27,525 nt of DNA from a virus, in the IMG/VR virus record IMGVR_UViG_3300020189_000057, positions 1 through 27,525 of that record; one strand, given 5' to 3'. This document shows, one piece after another, positions 17,950-25,647 of the stretch. Within the stretch, counting starts at the first letter, position 1, and each line of letters opens with the position of its first letter. The notes below the pieces were generated by a model, which searched no databases, had not been told where the DNA came from, and saw only the letters and a program-made list of their open reading frames with translations. A program made the position numbers and the translations under genes.

Positions 17950-18432
17950 ATGGGAGAATCAACTTTTGTCTTTGGGGGATCAACGTCGAGGCAGTTTAAT
18001 TTCGCGAACAATGCCTTTCTTTTTAATGCAGGTCAATATGGCATTTATGAAATAACGAGTTTAAGGATTTTTAATGATAGCACATCAGTTATGGCCACCT
18101 TAACAATCTATATAGATACTAGGGCAGATGAGACCGGCACGCTGTCAGGTGATAGATCTGGTACTCCAACTTCTTTGTACGCAGCCTATGAGAATATTCC
18201 GCCTAAATCCTGGATCAACGTCATAGATAAAAATAATCCAGTATATCTCTATAATAATAATAGTCGGCTTAGTCAGGATACAGGCGGGCCTATAGTGGTG
18301 TATGATGGATCATGGTCAAGTACTACCTCAGCAATGATTCTATATCGATATCTTCAAAATAATGAGGAGGTACAAGAAGACCAAGGCACCTTTACTTTAC
18401 CCGGAACAAGAATCGATCAGAATTGGGGATAA
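17950..18432 (+). CDS. Small virion/fibre-tip protein, paralogue F
   Basis: The 160-residue protein contains YEITSLRIFNDSTSVMATLT, then IPPKSWINVIDKNNPVYLYN and a terminal strand SAMILYRYLQNNEE. An acidic, loop-like tail (EEVQEDQGTFTLPGTRIDQN) follows. It shares ITSLRI with paralogue E and the 'Ile-Pro-x-x-S-x-x-x-V...DKNxPxYL' arrangement with A. AAGGAG lies about 7 bp before the ATG. It is the last clear member of the six-gene cassette; the role is inferred from position only. Confidence 0.6.
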   Translation: MGESTFVFGGSTSRQFNFANNAFLFNAGQYGIYEITSLRIFNDSTSVMATLTIYIDTRADETGTLSGDRSGTPTSLYAAYENIPPKSWINVIDKNNPVYLYNNNSRLSQDTGGPIVVYDGSWSSTTSAMILYRYLQNNEEVQEDQGTFTLPGTRIDQNWG

Positions 18433-18435
18433 CAA

Positions 18436-19194
18436 ATGTCTATTACACATGAGACTGGAGCAAGAAGGGTATATGCCACGTCATCTGCAACTACTGCAGA
18501 CGAGCAGAATGAAATGATGTGGGACAAATATCAAGAAGGGGCGGCTTATAACTACAAGTCTACTAGACCTTTTCAAGAAATTAATGGAACCGGATATTGG
18601 TATAACGGTAATATCGGATCGATTAGTTATACCCTCGGTCTTACGTCATCATTATATTCATATAGTGGAAACCAAGGAACGCTTTGGTTTTCTACAGGTA
18701 ATATAGACGTTAGCTTATATGTCGGGTCTACTTCCAGGATTGTGTGTTTCTATACATCAGGTACTAGTTTTACAGGCGATGCCCAGATTGGATGGGCAAG
18801 ATTAGGTGGTACAACTTGGACCTTTGAAAGCGGGCCAGAAAGCTGGGAAACTACTACGGCAAATAGTACCACCTTAACTTATTCTACTGCATCATTTTCT
18901 AATATTGCTACAAGTGGAACTATAGCTAATAGATGGAATAGGGATGCGTTCGGAACTTCCTCAAGTAATACTGCTATTACCGGCACTTCTGCTATCGTTG
19001 GTGGTTCACCGGCTAGTGCTTCACCGGGTAGTTACTATCTGTATGCTGAAACATCAAGCCCAGGATATTCGAATAAAGATTTTATTTGTAGAAGTCCAGC
19101 GGTAAGTGTTTCAAGTAATACCCTAGAACTAATTTTAGCGGGATATGGTGGCACCATCGGCTCATTCGATGTTTATTTAGATGTTGTGGCTTAG
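18436..19194 (+). CDS. Beta-sandwich (MAM/lectin-like) virion protein
   Basis: The 252-residue protein has an N-terminal 110-residue part with ATTADEQNEMMWDKYQEGAA and a small strand-rich domain, then a C-terminal domain with WTFESGPESWETTTANSTTL, NRWNRDAF, YYLYAETSSPGYSNKDFICR and LELILAGYGGTIGSFDVYLD. The sequence of features 'F..G...W ... G..YLYAE.S.......(F/L)..P.......L.(F)....G..IG...VYL' is that of MAM-like concanavalin-type sandwiches, which often bind carbohydrate or protein partners. The gene follows paralogue F by 3 bp and precedes a glycine-rich adhesin-like gene, so a receptor-binding role is plausible. GGGG precedes the ATG. Confidence 0.55.
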   Translation: MSITHETGARRVYATSSATTADEQNEMMWDKYQEGAAYNYKSTRPFQEINGTGYWYNGNIGSISYTLGLTSSLYSYSGNQGTLWFSTGNIDVSLYVGSTSRIVCFYTSGTSFTGDAQIGWARLGGTTWTFESGPESWETTTANSTTLTYSTASFSNIATSGTIANRWNRDAFGTSSSNTAITGTSAIVGGSPASASPGSYYLYAETSSPGYSNKDFICRSPAVSVSSNTLELILAGYGGTIGSFDVYLDVVA

Positions 19195-19203
19195 GAGGAT
19201 AAA

Positions 19204-20397
19204 ATGGTAGCGTATTATAGATACGGATGTAAAGATAATATTGGGCAGGTTATGACTAGGTTAAATCAATCTGGTTCAACCCCTCATTATACTTTTACTA
19301 GAGGCCAAATTGGTGGGACATGGCATTATCCACAAGCAGGTGCTATAGCTTATGCAGATTATACAAACGGAAACTATAGTACAGTAAATAACGGGTTTTT
19401 AGTCTTTCAAGCGGATTCTAAGAATTACAGAATGGGCTCAGGATCCACGAGCCGAACAAATGGGTTTTCTTTTCAATGGTCTTGGACTGTACCAGCAGGG
19501 GTTAGTGAGGTAACTGTGTTGTGTATTGGTGCAGGTGGTGGGGCAGCATCTACTGGAAGTAACCGCGGGGGCGGGGGAGGAGCAGGTGGTGCTCTTCAAT
19601 GGGCAACTGGAACAGCTACACCCGGAGATACGTGGGATATATTTGCCGGTTCAAATGGATATACTTCGGGTTCTTCGGTGACCGCGTCTGGGATTGCAGG
19701 GGGTGGATCTGGTGTTCGAGCTTCTGGTTCTACTTCATTTTGCGTATGGGCTCAAGGTGGTGAAGGTGGGCCTTCAGGGTTATCATCTGGTAGTGTCGGA
19801 ACCCCGGCAGATATTTCAGATAATCGATTTGCAAATGCCCAGACAGGATGCCTTACTCCTCTATCATCCAATGGTGGGGGAGATGGTGGCGAAGGCGGGG
19901 ACCCTACCTATAACAATGCTGGCGGGGCCGGTGGTGGTGCCGGTGGATACTCTGGGGCTGGAGGAAATGGGGCTTACGGCAACGGAAATGGCGGGGGATC
20001 CGGAGGTGCAGGCGGTGGCGGATCAGGTGGAACAACCTCCACCGGCGCTTGTGGTGGAGGCGGCGGCGTCGGAAGATACGGCGAAGGATCAAGTGGGGCT
20101 CTGCCGAGTACTGCTGGTGTTGGTGGTAACGCGGGATCTGGTGGCCAAGCCGGGACAAACGCGAATAGTGGCTCAGATGGCGGTGATTATGGAGGAGGCG
20201 GTGGGGCCGATGATGACGATTACACTTCCAGCACTAACTATAATGGTGATGGTGGACGTGGATGCGTCGTAATTACCTGGGGTTACGCTCCCAATCAAAA
20301 AATACCGTTAAGTTATGATTATAGTGCACTTGAAGAGATATTCGAACAAGATCTTAATGGAAACGGTACAGTTATAAATAACCAACAGACACCATAA
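19204..20397 (+). CDS. Glycine-rich adhesin-like virion protein with C-terminal EF-hand-like loop
   Basis: A 397-residue protein. Residues 1-85 form a small domain. Residues 86-105 read FSFQWSWTVPAGVSEVTVLC, the entry strand of the phage glycine-rich domain ('W.VPaGV..V.V..iGgGGG'). A glycine-rich segment runs to about residue 355 with many GGxG runs, compatible with a polyglycine-II helix lattice as in T-even-type gp38 adhesins. It ends with GCVVITWGYAP, the usual closing strand. The C-terminal tail has FEQDLNGNGTVINN, an EF-hand/dockerin-like calcium loop (D383, N385, N387). A perfect AGGAGG site precedes the ATG. Adhesin function is inferred from the glycine-rich architecture and the position at the end of the fibre cluster. 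Its last codons contain a late promoter for the next gene. Confidence 0.7.
   Translation: MVAYYRYGCKDNIGQVMTRLNQSGSTPHYTFTRGQIGGTWHYPQAGAIAYADYTNGNYSTVNNGFLVFQADSKNYRMGSGSTSRTNGFSFQWSWTVPAGVSEVTVLCIGAGGGAASTGSNRGGGGGAGGALQWATGTATPGDTWDIFAGSNGYTSGSSVTASGIAGGGSGVRASGSTSFCVWAQGGEGGPSGLSSGSVGTPADISDNRFANAQTGCLTPLSSNGGGDGGEGGDPTYNNAGGAGGGAGGYSGAGGNGAYGNGNGGGSGGAGGGGSGGTTSTGACGGGGGVGRYGEGSSGALPSTAGVGGNAGSGGQAGTNANSGSDGGDYGGGGGADDDDYTSSTNYNGDGGRGCVVITWGYAPNQKIPLSYDYSALEEIFEQDLNGNGTVINNQQTP
20373..20380 (+). promoter_or_regulatory. T4-type late promoter TATAAATA
   Basis: An exact TATAAATA match lies inside the last codons of the glycine-rich adhesin gene (encoding the VINN region), 35 bp before the ATG of the glycosyltransferase gene. 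The position suits transcription start just after the adhesin stop codon. It would let the glycosyltransferase be expressed independently of the fibre cluster. Confidence 0.7.
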
Positions 20398-20415
20398 CAT
20401 TATTAAGGGTTTATT

Positions 20416-23415
20416 ATGAAAATTGCTATTATAGATTTACTTGGATTGACTTATGATGGAAACACACTACAATCTAGAGGATTAGGTGGATCGGAATCTG
20501 CTGTAATTTTAATCTCACAGGAACTTCAAAAAATAGGATTTGAGGTTACAGTATTTAACAATTGTAAAGATTCTAGAGCGAATCCTGGTTTATATGATCA
20601 GGTAAATTATGTGGATCATTCTGACTCTGACCCTGAAGAATTCTTCGATATTGTAATTTCTTCCCGTTCGGTTTTCCCGTTTTTTGAAGATAGTAAGTAT
20701 AGCAAAATGTGTGCACGGGCTAGTTATAAAGTAGTCTGGATGCACGACACATTTTGTGAGGGTGATCAGCATATAGAGGATATGCTAAACAAAGGTATTA
20801 TTGACGAACTATTTACGTTATCAGACTTCCATACAAATTATATTCTTAATTGTGAACATGGCCAAAAACGGAATTATGAAGTATTAAAAAACAAGATCTT
20901 TCAAACACGTAACGGTGCAGTTAAATGGTTTAAAGACGAATATAGATTAGCTAATAAAGATAAAAATCATTTTGTATATAATGCCTCAGTCACTAAAGGC
21001 CTTAAGCCACTATTGAATCATATTTGGCCAAAGGTAAAGGAAAAAATACCAGAAGCTAAATTAACTGTTATCGGTGGATATTATAGATTCAGGGAAGGTG
21101 CCGAACCAGATGCCCAAGAAAAAGATCTACATAAATTTAGAGAAGAGATTGATCCTAAATTAGAAGTTACATTTACTGGTGTGATTTCACAATATAAAAT
21201 TGGAGAAATACTTTCTAAAGCCGGGTTTATGATATATCCCACCGACTTTCCTGAAACATTTGGTATCTCCACGCTAGAGGCTTTACTTTATAAAACACCG
21301 GTCATTACTTGTAACTTTGGTGCATTAGAATCCACTGCACTAGACTTAGCATGTTATAAGATTGATTATGCAAGTGTGCCTAATGGGCTATTTCCACATA
21401 TAAATGAAGAACATCAATCGAATCTATTTGTTGATTTGGTTTTAAGAGCATATAATGATGACTATCTAACAGACCAAAAGCGTACTTATTGTGAAGTGGT
21501 TGAGGACATTCACGGATGGGATACTGTAGCTTTGCAGTGGAAGCAGCAGATTTATTTCAGAATGGAGAAATATTTGCCGGTCAGTGACTTTAGAAAGGTT
21601 AGATATATCAATGATAAGGTCAATAGGGTTTATGGTAAAACATTTACTAATGAAGTGGAAAGACAGAACTATGAAAAGACCTGTCCGGAAAAAAGAATAT
21701 TAATCATATCTCCTTTTAGAAATGCAGAGAATTATATTCAGGCCCATTGTGAATCTATTGACCAGCAAGATTATGAGAATTATTTACACATAGTCATTAA
21801 TGATAATTCTGACGATGATAGTAAAAATAGAATACCTTCTAATCCCAAACGTATCGTCATAAACAATGAGATTCGAAAAGGATGTATTTCAAATCAACTA
21901 CACGCAGTCCAAAAGTATGTACAGCGAGGGGATATCGTCATGCTATTGGATGGTGACGATTTTCTAGTAAGTAATAATACCATTTTTAACTATTATAATT
22001 TTCTATATGAACAAGGTTACCAATTTACGTATGGATCTTGTTGGAGCTTAGCTGATGGGATACCCCTAATAGCCCAAAGCTATCCTGAAAAGGTTAGGAA
22101 GGATAAATCCTTTAGAAGATATTTGTTTAATTGGAAAATTCCTTATACCCATCTAAGGACCTGTTTAGGTGAAACCTTCGGTAAATTAAAATGGGAAAGA
22201 TATAAAGACGAGAATGGCGATTTTATGATGAGTGGCATGGATAACCCGTTGTTTTACGAATTAATAGAAAACACTCCGTCTGAAAGAATTAAAGCAGTAA
22301 AAGAGATTGTTTGTTATTATAATGATATTAATCCTTTGAATGATTATAAGATCCACAGTGAAGAACAAAATATAAATGCAAATAAATCTTATGAAAAAAA
22401 ATACCTGGAAGGGGGACAAGTGAAACCCGCAGATAAAACTATATTAATAGCTATTCCTACTAATGCAGGAATTGAACCCGAAACCTTTAGATCAATTTAT
22501 AATATGAGAGTGCCTGATGGATATAATCTAAAATTCGAATATTTCTACGGTTACCAGATTGATCAGATTAGGAACTTGATTGCAGAGTGGGCGAAGCACT
22601 ACGATTACCTATTTAGTATTGACAGTGATATTGTAGTACCAGAAGACGCCTTAGAGAAAATGTTAGCTCATGATAAGGATGCGGTTTCAGGTGTTTACAT
22701 CCAAAGGCTTCATGATAGACAAACCGTAGAATTATACTATGACGATTCGATGGGTCAAATTAATTATACCGGTGAAAATCTCCCTAAGGACCAACTAATT
22801 TCTGTGTCTGCGTTTGGATTTGGATGTGTACTTATTAAAGGCGAAGTCTTTAGAAGTATTGAATATCCCCATTTTGTTTACTATTCAGCATTGGACCATA
22901 AAGATACCGTTTCGGAAGATGTGGATTTCTGTAAGAAGGCTAAAGATAAAGGATTTGAATTATATGCAGATACAAGTATCATCTGCGATCATATCGGCAA
23001 ACATACATTTAAATTAGGATCACCGACTGTAGAACCCCCCGCTATCAAGGAAGAAGCACCAGAACATATTATATATGACTTGGTTGATAATTCCTTATAT
23101 AAAGTGGTCAACGGTGTTGCTAATATTGTAATAGAAAATATAGAGGAAGGTCTAGATTTAAACGTTCCGATGAACTCTCTTCCTTATCCTGATCTTTTGA
23201 GGATTGATTCAATAGGTAATGAGATTCATTTTATTAAAACTGCCACGATGGTCTTAGAAAATACTCAAGAGGTTATCATAAGAATTAGAAATGATGAGCC
23301 TGATAGCAATCTGATTAGGCAATATTTAATAGATCTATCCTTTGAATCTGGGGGTATTGTAGGTCAAAGTGAAGAGGATAAAGATTACAAATTCTTCAGA
23401 GCTAAAAGTATATAA
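20416..23415 (+). CDS. Three-domain glycosyltransferase (GT-B plus two GT-A-like domains)
   Basis: A 999-residue enzyme, probably cytoplasmic, that would transfer sugars from activated donors. Domain 1 (about 1-400) is GT-B/GT4-like: an N-terminal RGLGGSESAVILI loop, GVISQYKIGEILSKAGFMIY, and PETFGISTLEAL containing the E280-x7-E288 motif. Domain 2 (about 425-660) is GT2-like: RILIISPFRNAENYI, HIVINDNSDDDS and the metal/nucleotide-sugar motif LDGDDF (D512, D514, D515). Domain 3 (about 674-860) is another GT-A-like fold: TILIAIPTNAG and FSIDSDIVVP (D736, D738). About 130 C-terminal residues are unassigned. The enzyme has no membrane helix. It lies between fibre genes and the neck genes with promoters on both sides. 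Acceptor unknown: virion fibres or host surface glycan are both possible. Confidence 0.85.
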   Translation: MKIAIIDLLGLTYDGNTLQSRGLGGSESAVILISQELQKIGFEVTVFNNCKDSRANPGLYDQVNYVDHSDSDPEEFFDIVISSRSVFPFFEDSKYSKMCARASYKVVWMHDTFCEGDQHIEDMLNKGIIDELFTLSDFHTNYILNCEHGQKRNYEVLKNKIFQTRNGAVKWFKDEYRLANKDKNHFVYNASVTKGLKPLLNHIWPKVKEKIPEAKLTVIGGYYRFREGAEPDAQEKDLHKFREEIDPKLEVTFTGVISQYKIGEILSKAGFMIYPTDFPETFGISTLEALLYKTPVITCNFGALESTALDLACYKIDYASVPNGLFPHINEEHQSNLFVDLVLRAYNDDYLTDQKRTYCEVVEDIHGWDTVALQWKQQIYFRMEKYLPVSDFRKVRYINDKVNRVYGKTFTNEVERQNYEKTCPEKRILIISPFRNAENYIQAHCESIDQQDYENYLHIVINDNSDDDSKNRIPSNPKRIVINNEIRKGCISNQLHAVQKYVQRGDIVMLLDGDDFLVSNNTIFNYYNFLYEQGYQFTYGSCWSLADGIPLIAQSYPEKVRKDKSFRRYLFNWKIPYTHLRTCLGETFGKLKWERYKDENGDFMMSGMDNPLFYELIENTPSERIKAVKEIVCYYNDINPLNDYKIHSEEQNINANKSYEKKYLEGGQVKPADKTILIAIPTNAGIEPETFRSIYNMRVPDGYNLKFEYFYGYQIDQIRNLIAEWAKHYDYLFSIDSDIVVPEDALEKMLAHDKDAVSGVYIQRLHDRQTVELYYDDSMGQINYTGENLPKDQLISVSAFGFGCVLIKGEVFRSIEYPHFVYYSALDHKDTVSEDVDFCKKAKDKGFELYADTSIICDHIGKHTFKLGSPTVEPPAIKEEAPEHIIYDLVDNSLYKVVNGVANIVIENIEEGLDLNVPMNSLPYPDLLRIDSIGNEIHFIKTATMVLENTQEVIIRIRNDEPDSNLIRQYLIDLSFESGGIVGQSEEDKDYKFFRAKSI

Positions 23416-23418
23416 ATA
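23411..23418 (+). promoter_or_regulatory. T4-type late promoter TATAAATA for the neck/packaging module
   Basis: An exact TATAAATA match overlaps the stop codon of the glycosyltransferase gene (TAA 23413-23415), 30 bp before the gene 13 ATG. It heads the uninterrupted run of gene 13 to gene 17, where no further exact match is present. Confidence 0.8.
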
Positions 23419-23448
23419 AGAGTAACACTTTTAGGCTCAGAGGTCAAC

Positions 23449-24201
23449 ATGGCAATTACTAGTAGAGACGAATTCATTGATTATATTAAAAGGAGCTTAG
23501 GCGATCCTGTTATAGAGATCAATGTTGAAGAACAACAGATGGAAGACCGTGTCGACGAAGCTTTGGCATACTGGAGAGAATTCCATTCTGATGCAGTTCA
23601 CAGAACGTATATTAAGCATCAGATGACTGCAGCTGATATCACCAACGAGTATATTACTCTCCAGTCAGATGCTCTTCACGTAATTAAAATGTTTAGTGTA
23701 GGATCTAATCTCACCTCATCTAGAAACTTCTTTGATATTAAATATCAGATGCATCTAAATGATATTGCTGATATCCATACCTATATTGGGGACCTAGCAT
23801 ACTATGAACAGATGCAGCAATACTTATCATTGTTGGATCAAAGATTAACCGGATCCCCACAGGTAAACTTCGCACGTCGTCAGAATAGACTTTATATTCG
23901 AGGTGACATCGACGATAAAGATATTCAAGAGGGTGATTACATTGTACTTGAAGCCTATGTCTATATCGATGAAGATACATTTAACCAAGTCTGGGAAGAT
24001 ATCTGGTTAAAAGAATATGCCGTTGCCTTAGTAAAACGTCAGTGGGGTTCGAACCTTATGAAATTCGAAGGTATGCAGCTCCCAGGTGGTGTACAGATTA
24101 ATGGTAGACAAATCTATGAGGATGCTATTAATGAAATCACACAATTAAGAGAAAGAATTAGATTAGAATACGAACTTCCAGCTGACTTCTTTGTAGGATA
24201 A
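23449..24201 (+). CDS. gp13: Head completion/neck protein, T4 gp13 homologue
   Basis: A 250-residue protein homologous to T4 gp13, which together with gp14 closes the portal side of the DNA-filled head and forms the site where the tail attaches. Recognisable features are the N-terminal SRDEFIDYIKRSLGDPVIEI, an acidic helix VEEQQMEDRVDEALAYWREF, and the C-terminal DIWLKEYAVALVKRQWGSNL followed by KFEGMQLPGGVQINGRQIY. These are conserved in marine T4-like phages. T4 gp13 is longer (about 309 residues). The assignment is supported by the gene order 13-14-15-16-17. GAGG precedes the ATG, and expression should come from the late promoter at 23411. Confidence 0.92.
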   Translation: MAITSRDEFIDYIKRSLGDPVIEINVEEQQMEDRVDEALAYWREFHSDAVHRTYIKHQMTAADITNEYITLQSDALHVIKMFSVGSNLTSSRNFFDIKYQMHLNDIADIHTYIGDLAYYEQMQQYLSLLDQRLTGSPQVNFARRQNRLYIRGDIDDKDIQEGDYIVLEAYVYIDEDTFNQVWEDIWLKEYAVALVKRQWGSNLMKFEGMQLPGGVQINGRQIYEDAINEITQLRERIRLEYELPADFFVG

Positions 24202-24204
24202 GAC

Positions 24205-25095
24205 ATGGCAACTAATTTCTATTTCAGCCAAAAAGTAAGATCGGAACAACAGCTATATGAGGATTTGGTTATTGAATCCTTAAGGATGTATGGCCAGGAC
24301 GTATACTATCTTCCGAGAGATATTGTCAATGAAGATAAAATTTTAGCTGATGATGTTCCATCAAGATTTAACTCCTCCCACCGTATTGAAATGTACATTG
24401 AGAATATAGAAGGATTTGGTGGTGAAGGAGATCTATTTACTAAGTTTGGCGTTGAGATAAGGGATCAGGCTACTTTTGTAGTTTCTAGAAAAAGATGGAC
24501 GCAGCTGGTTGCAAGATATGATAACGAGATCCAAGGTGTAAGACCCTTTGAGGGGGATTTAATTTATCTACCATTATCTAATAAACTATTTCAGGTAATG
24601 ATGGTCGAACACGAAGAACCATTTTACCAATTAAGTAATATTGCAGTATTTAAACTACGTTGTGAGCTATTCGAATATAATGACGAAAATTTTGATACTG
24701 GTGTGGAAGTAATTGATGATATTGAAAAAGACTATGCATACACATATCTACTAAACTTGGATAGTGCTGGTGATGGATTTGATGTTGGGACTATGGTATA
24801 TCAAGATTTAGCTGATAGCGTAACTATGTCTGGTGAAATCGTTAAATGGAACACTAATACTAATACACTAAGCTTGATTCATATTGGAGCCAATGATGGT
24901 AAGTATCATGAGTTTGCGCCAGACGGTGTCGTCTACCAGTATAATAGTAGATCTCAAAAAGTTAATCCAGTGTTAATATCCTCTATTGAGGAAGACAATA
25001 AGATTTCTGAGATTGAACAAAATACTGACTTTGAAACATTCACTGACGGCTTCTTAGACTTCAGTGAATCTAACCCATTCGGAGATCCTAGCTAA
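24205..25095 (+). CDS. gp14: Neck protein, T4 gp14 homologue
   Basis: A 296-residue protein homologous to T4 gp14, the neck component that assembles with gp13 on the packaged head before tail joining. Key stretches are the N-terminal LYEDLVIESLRMYGQDVYYL then PRDIVNEDKIL, the middle FVVSRKRWTQLV and EGDLIYLPLSNKLFQVM, and FKLRCELFEYNDENFDTGV. These are the conserved parts in T4-like phages. It is somewhat longer than T4 gp14 (256), the extra being an acidic C-terminal tail. The ATG is 3 bp after gene 13. The stop overlaps the start of the next gene (TAATG), implying translational coupling. Confidence 0.92.
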   Translation: MATNFYFSQKVRSEQQLYEDLVIESLRMYGQDVYYLPRDIVNEDKILADDVPSRFNSSHRIEMYIENIEGFGGEGDLFTKFGVEIRDQATFVVSRKRWTQLVARYDNEIQGVRPFEGDLIYLPLSNKLFQVMMVEHEEPFYQLSNIAVFKLRCELFEYNDENFDTGVEVIDDIEKDYAYTYLLNLDSAGDGFDVGTMVYQDLADSVTMSGEIVKWNTNTNTLSLIHIGANDGKYHEFAPDGVVYQYNSRSQKVNPVLISSIEEDNKISEIEQNTDFETFTDGFLDFSESNPFGDPS

Positions 25096-25388
25096 TGATT
25101 AGCTTTAGGACATACATATCAGAGGGTATTAAGCTAAAGCTTATCCGCGGTAGATCACAGGATGTACTGAAAATGTGGAATAAAGGTGACAGTAAATGGG
25201 TAGAACTAAGGGGTAAACCTGGATTCGAGACAAGATATGATCCAAAAGATCCTTTACATAAAGCAATATCTGCTTTAGGTAAATCTGCAAATATATCGGA
25301 TTTTGTGAATGGTAATGAGGTAAGTATAAACCCAAGACACCCTGATGGTAAGAAAGCACTAGCAACTATTAAGAGATTAATGAAATGA
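25095..25388 (+). CDS. Small basic protein with capsid-targeting-like N-terminus, putative internal head protein
   Basis: This 97-residue protein starts MISFRTYISEG. In T4 the internal proteins begin with a roughly 10-residue capsid targeting sequence (MKTYQEFIAE) that gp21 protease removes after an (I/L)-x-E site. MISFRTYISE matches that pattern in length, aromatic spacing and the terminal I-S-E before Gly. The remaining 87 residues are strongly basic: 19 Lys/Arg against 9 Asp/Glu by hand count. This would suit a protein packaged with DNA. The start overlaps the gene 14 stop by one base, and the stop overlaps the next start (ATGA). The internal-protein assignment is inference; no enzymatic motif is visible. 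Alternative: a head or neck accessory protein. Confidence 0.55.
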   Translation: MISFRTYISEGIKLKLIRGRSQDVLKMWNKGDSKWVELRGKPGFETRYDPKDPLHKAISALGKSANISDFVNGNEVSINPRHPDGKKALATIKRLMK

Positions 25389-25645
25389 GCGACCTATTTG
25401 ATTTCGGATTTACAGCGGTAGATGAGTCTGAGCTTGAAGCTGTTCAGGCTCTTGGAGCTACGGCTAAAGAAGTTGAAAGTAAAGCAAGTACTACTCAGGA
25501 TAAGTTAGATAAACTTTACAACGCTATTGTTCCTCTGTTAAATAATTTAAAGAAGAATCCAGAAAAAGAATATATCCTATGGCCAAATAGATTGGCTAAG
25601 GTGGAAGAGTTTGAAACTCACCTACAATCAATATATAAAGGTTAA
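25385..25645 (+). CDS. Small conserved coiled-coil protein between genes 14 and 15
   Basis: An 86-residue protein. Residues 12-50 are predicted by eye to be helical and coiled-coil prone (ESELEAVQALGATAKEVESK). The end reads LLNNLKKNPEKEYILWPNR followed by AKVEEFETHLQSI, a pattern that I recognise from small proteins of marine T4-like phages. It is translationally coupled to the previous gene by an ATGA overlap and sits 2 bp before gene 15. It has no signal peptide or membrane segment. The function is not established; a scaffold or assembly role with the neck genes is possible from position only. Confidence 0.7.
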   Translation: MSDLFDFGFTAVDESELEAVQALGATAKEVESKASTTQDKLDKLYNAIVPLLNNLKKNPEKEYILWPNRLAKVEEFETHLQSIYKG

Positions 25646-25647
25646 GC

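Noticed and set aside
15452-18432. Diversity-generating retroelement target region
   Set aside because: The six similar genes suggested variable targets, but no template repeat with adenine-specific differences and no reverse transcriptase is seen in the window.
25141-25365. Minus-strand frame opposite the 97-residue protein
   Set aside because: It lies wholly inside a well-coupled + strand gene with overlapping neighbours and shows no recognisable protein features.
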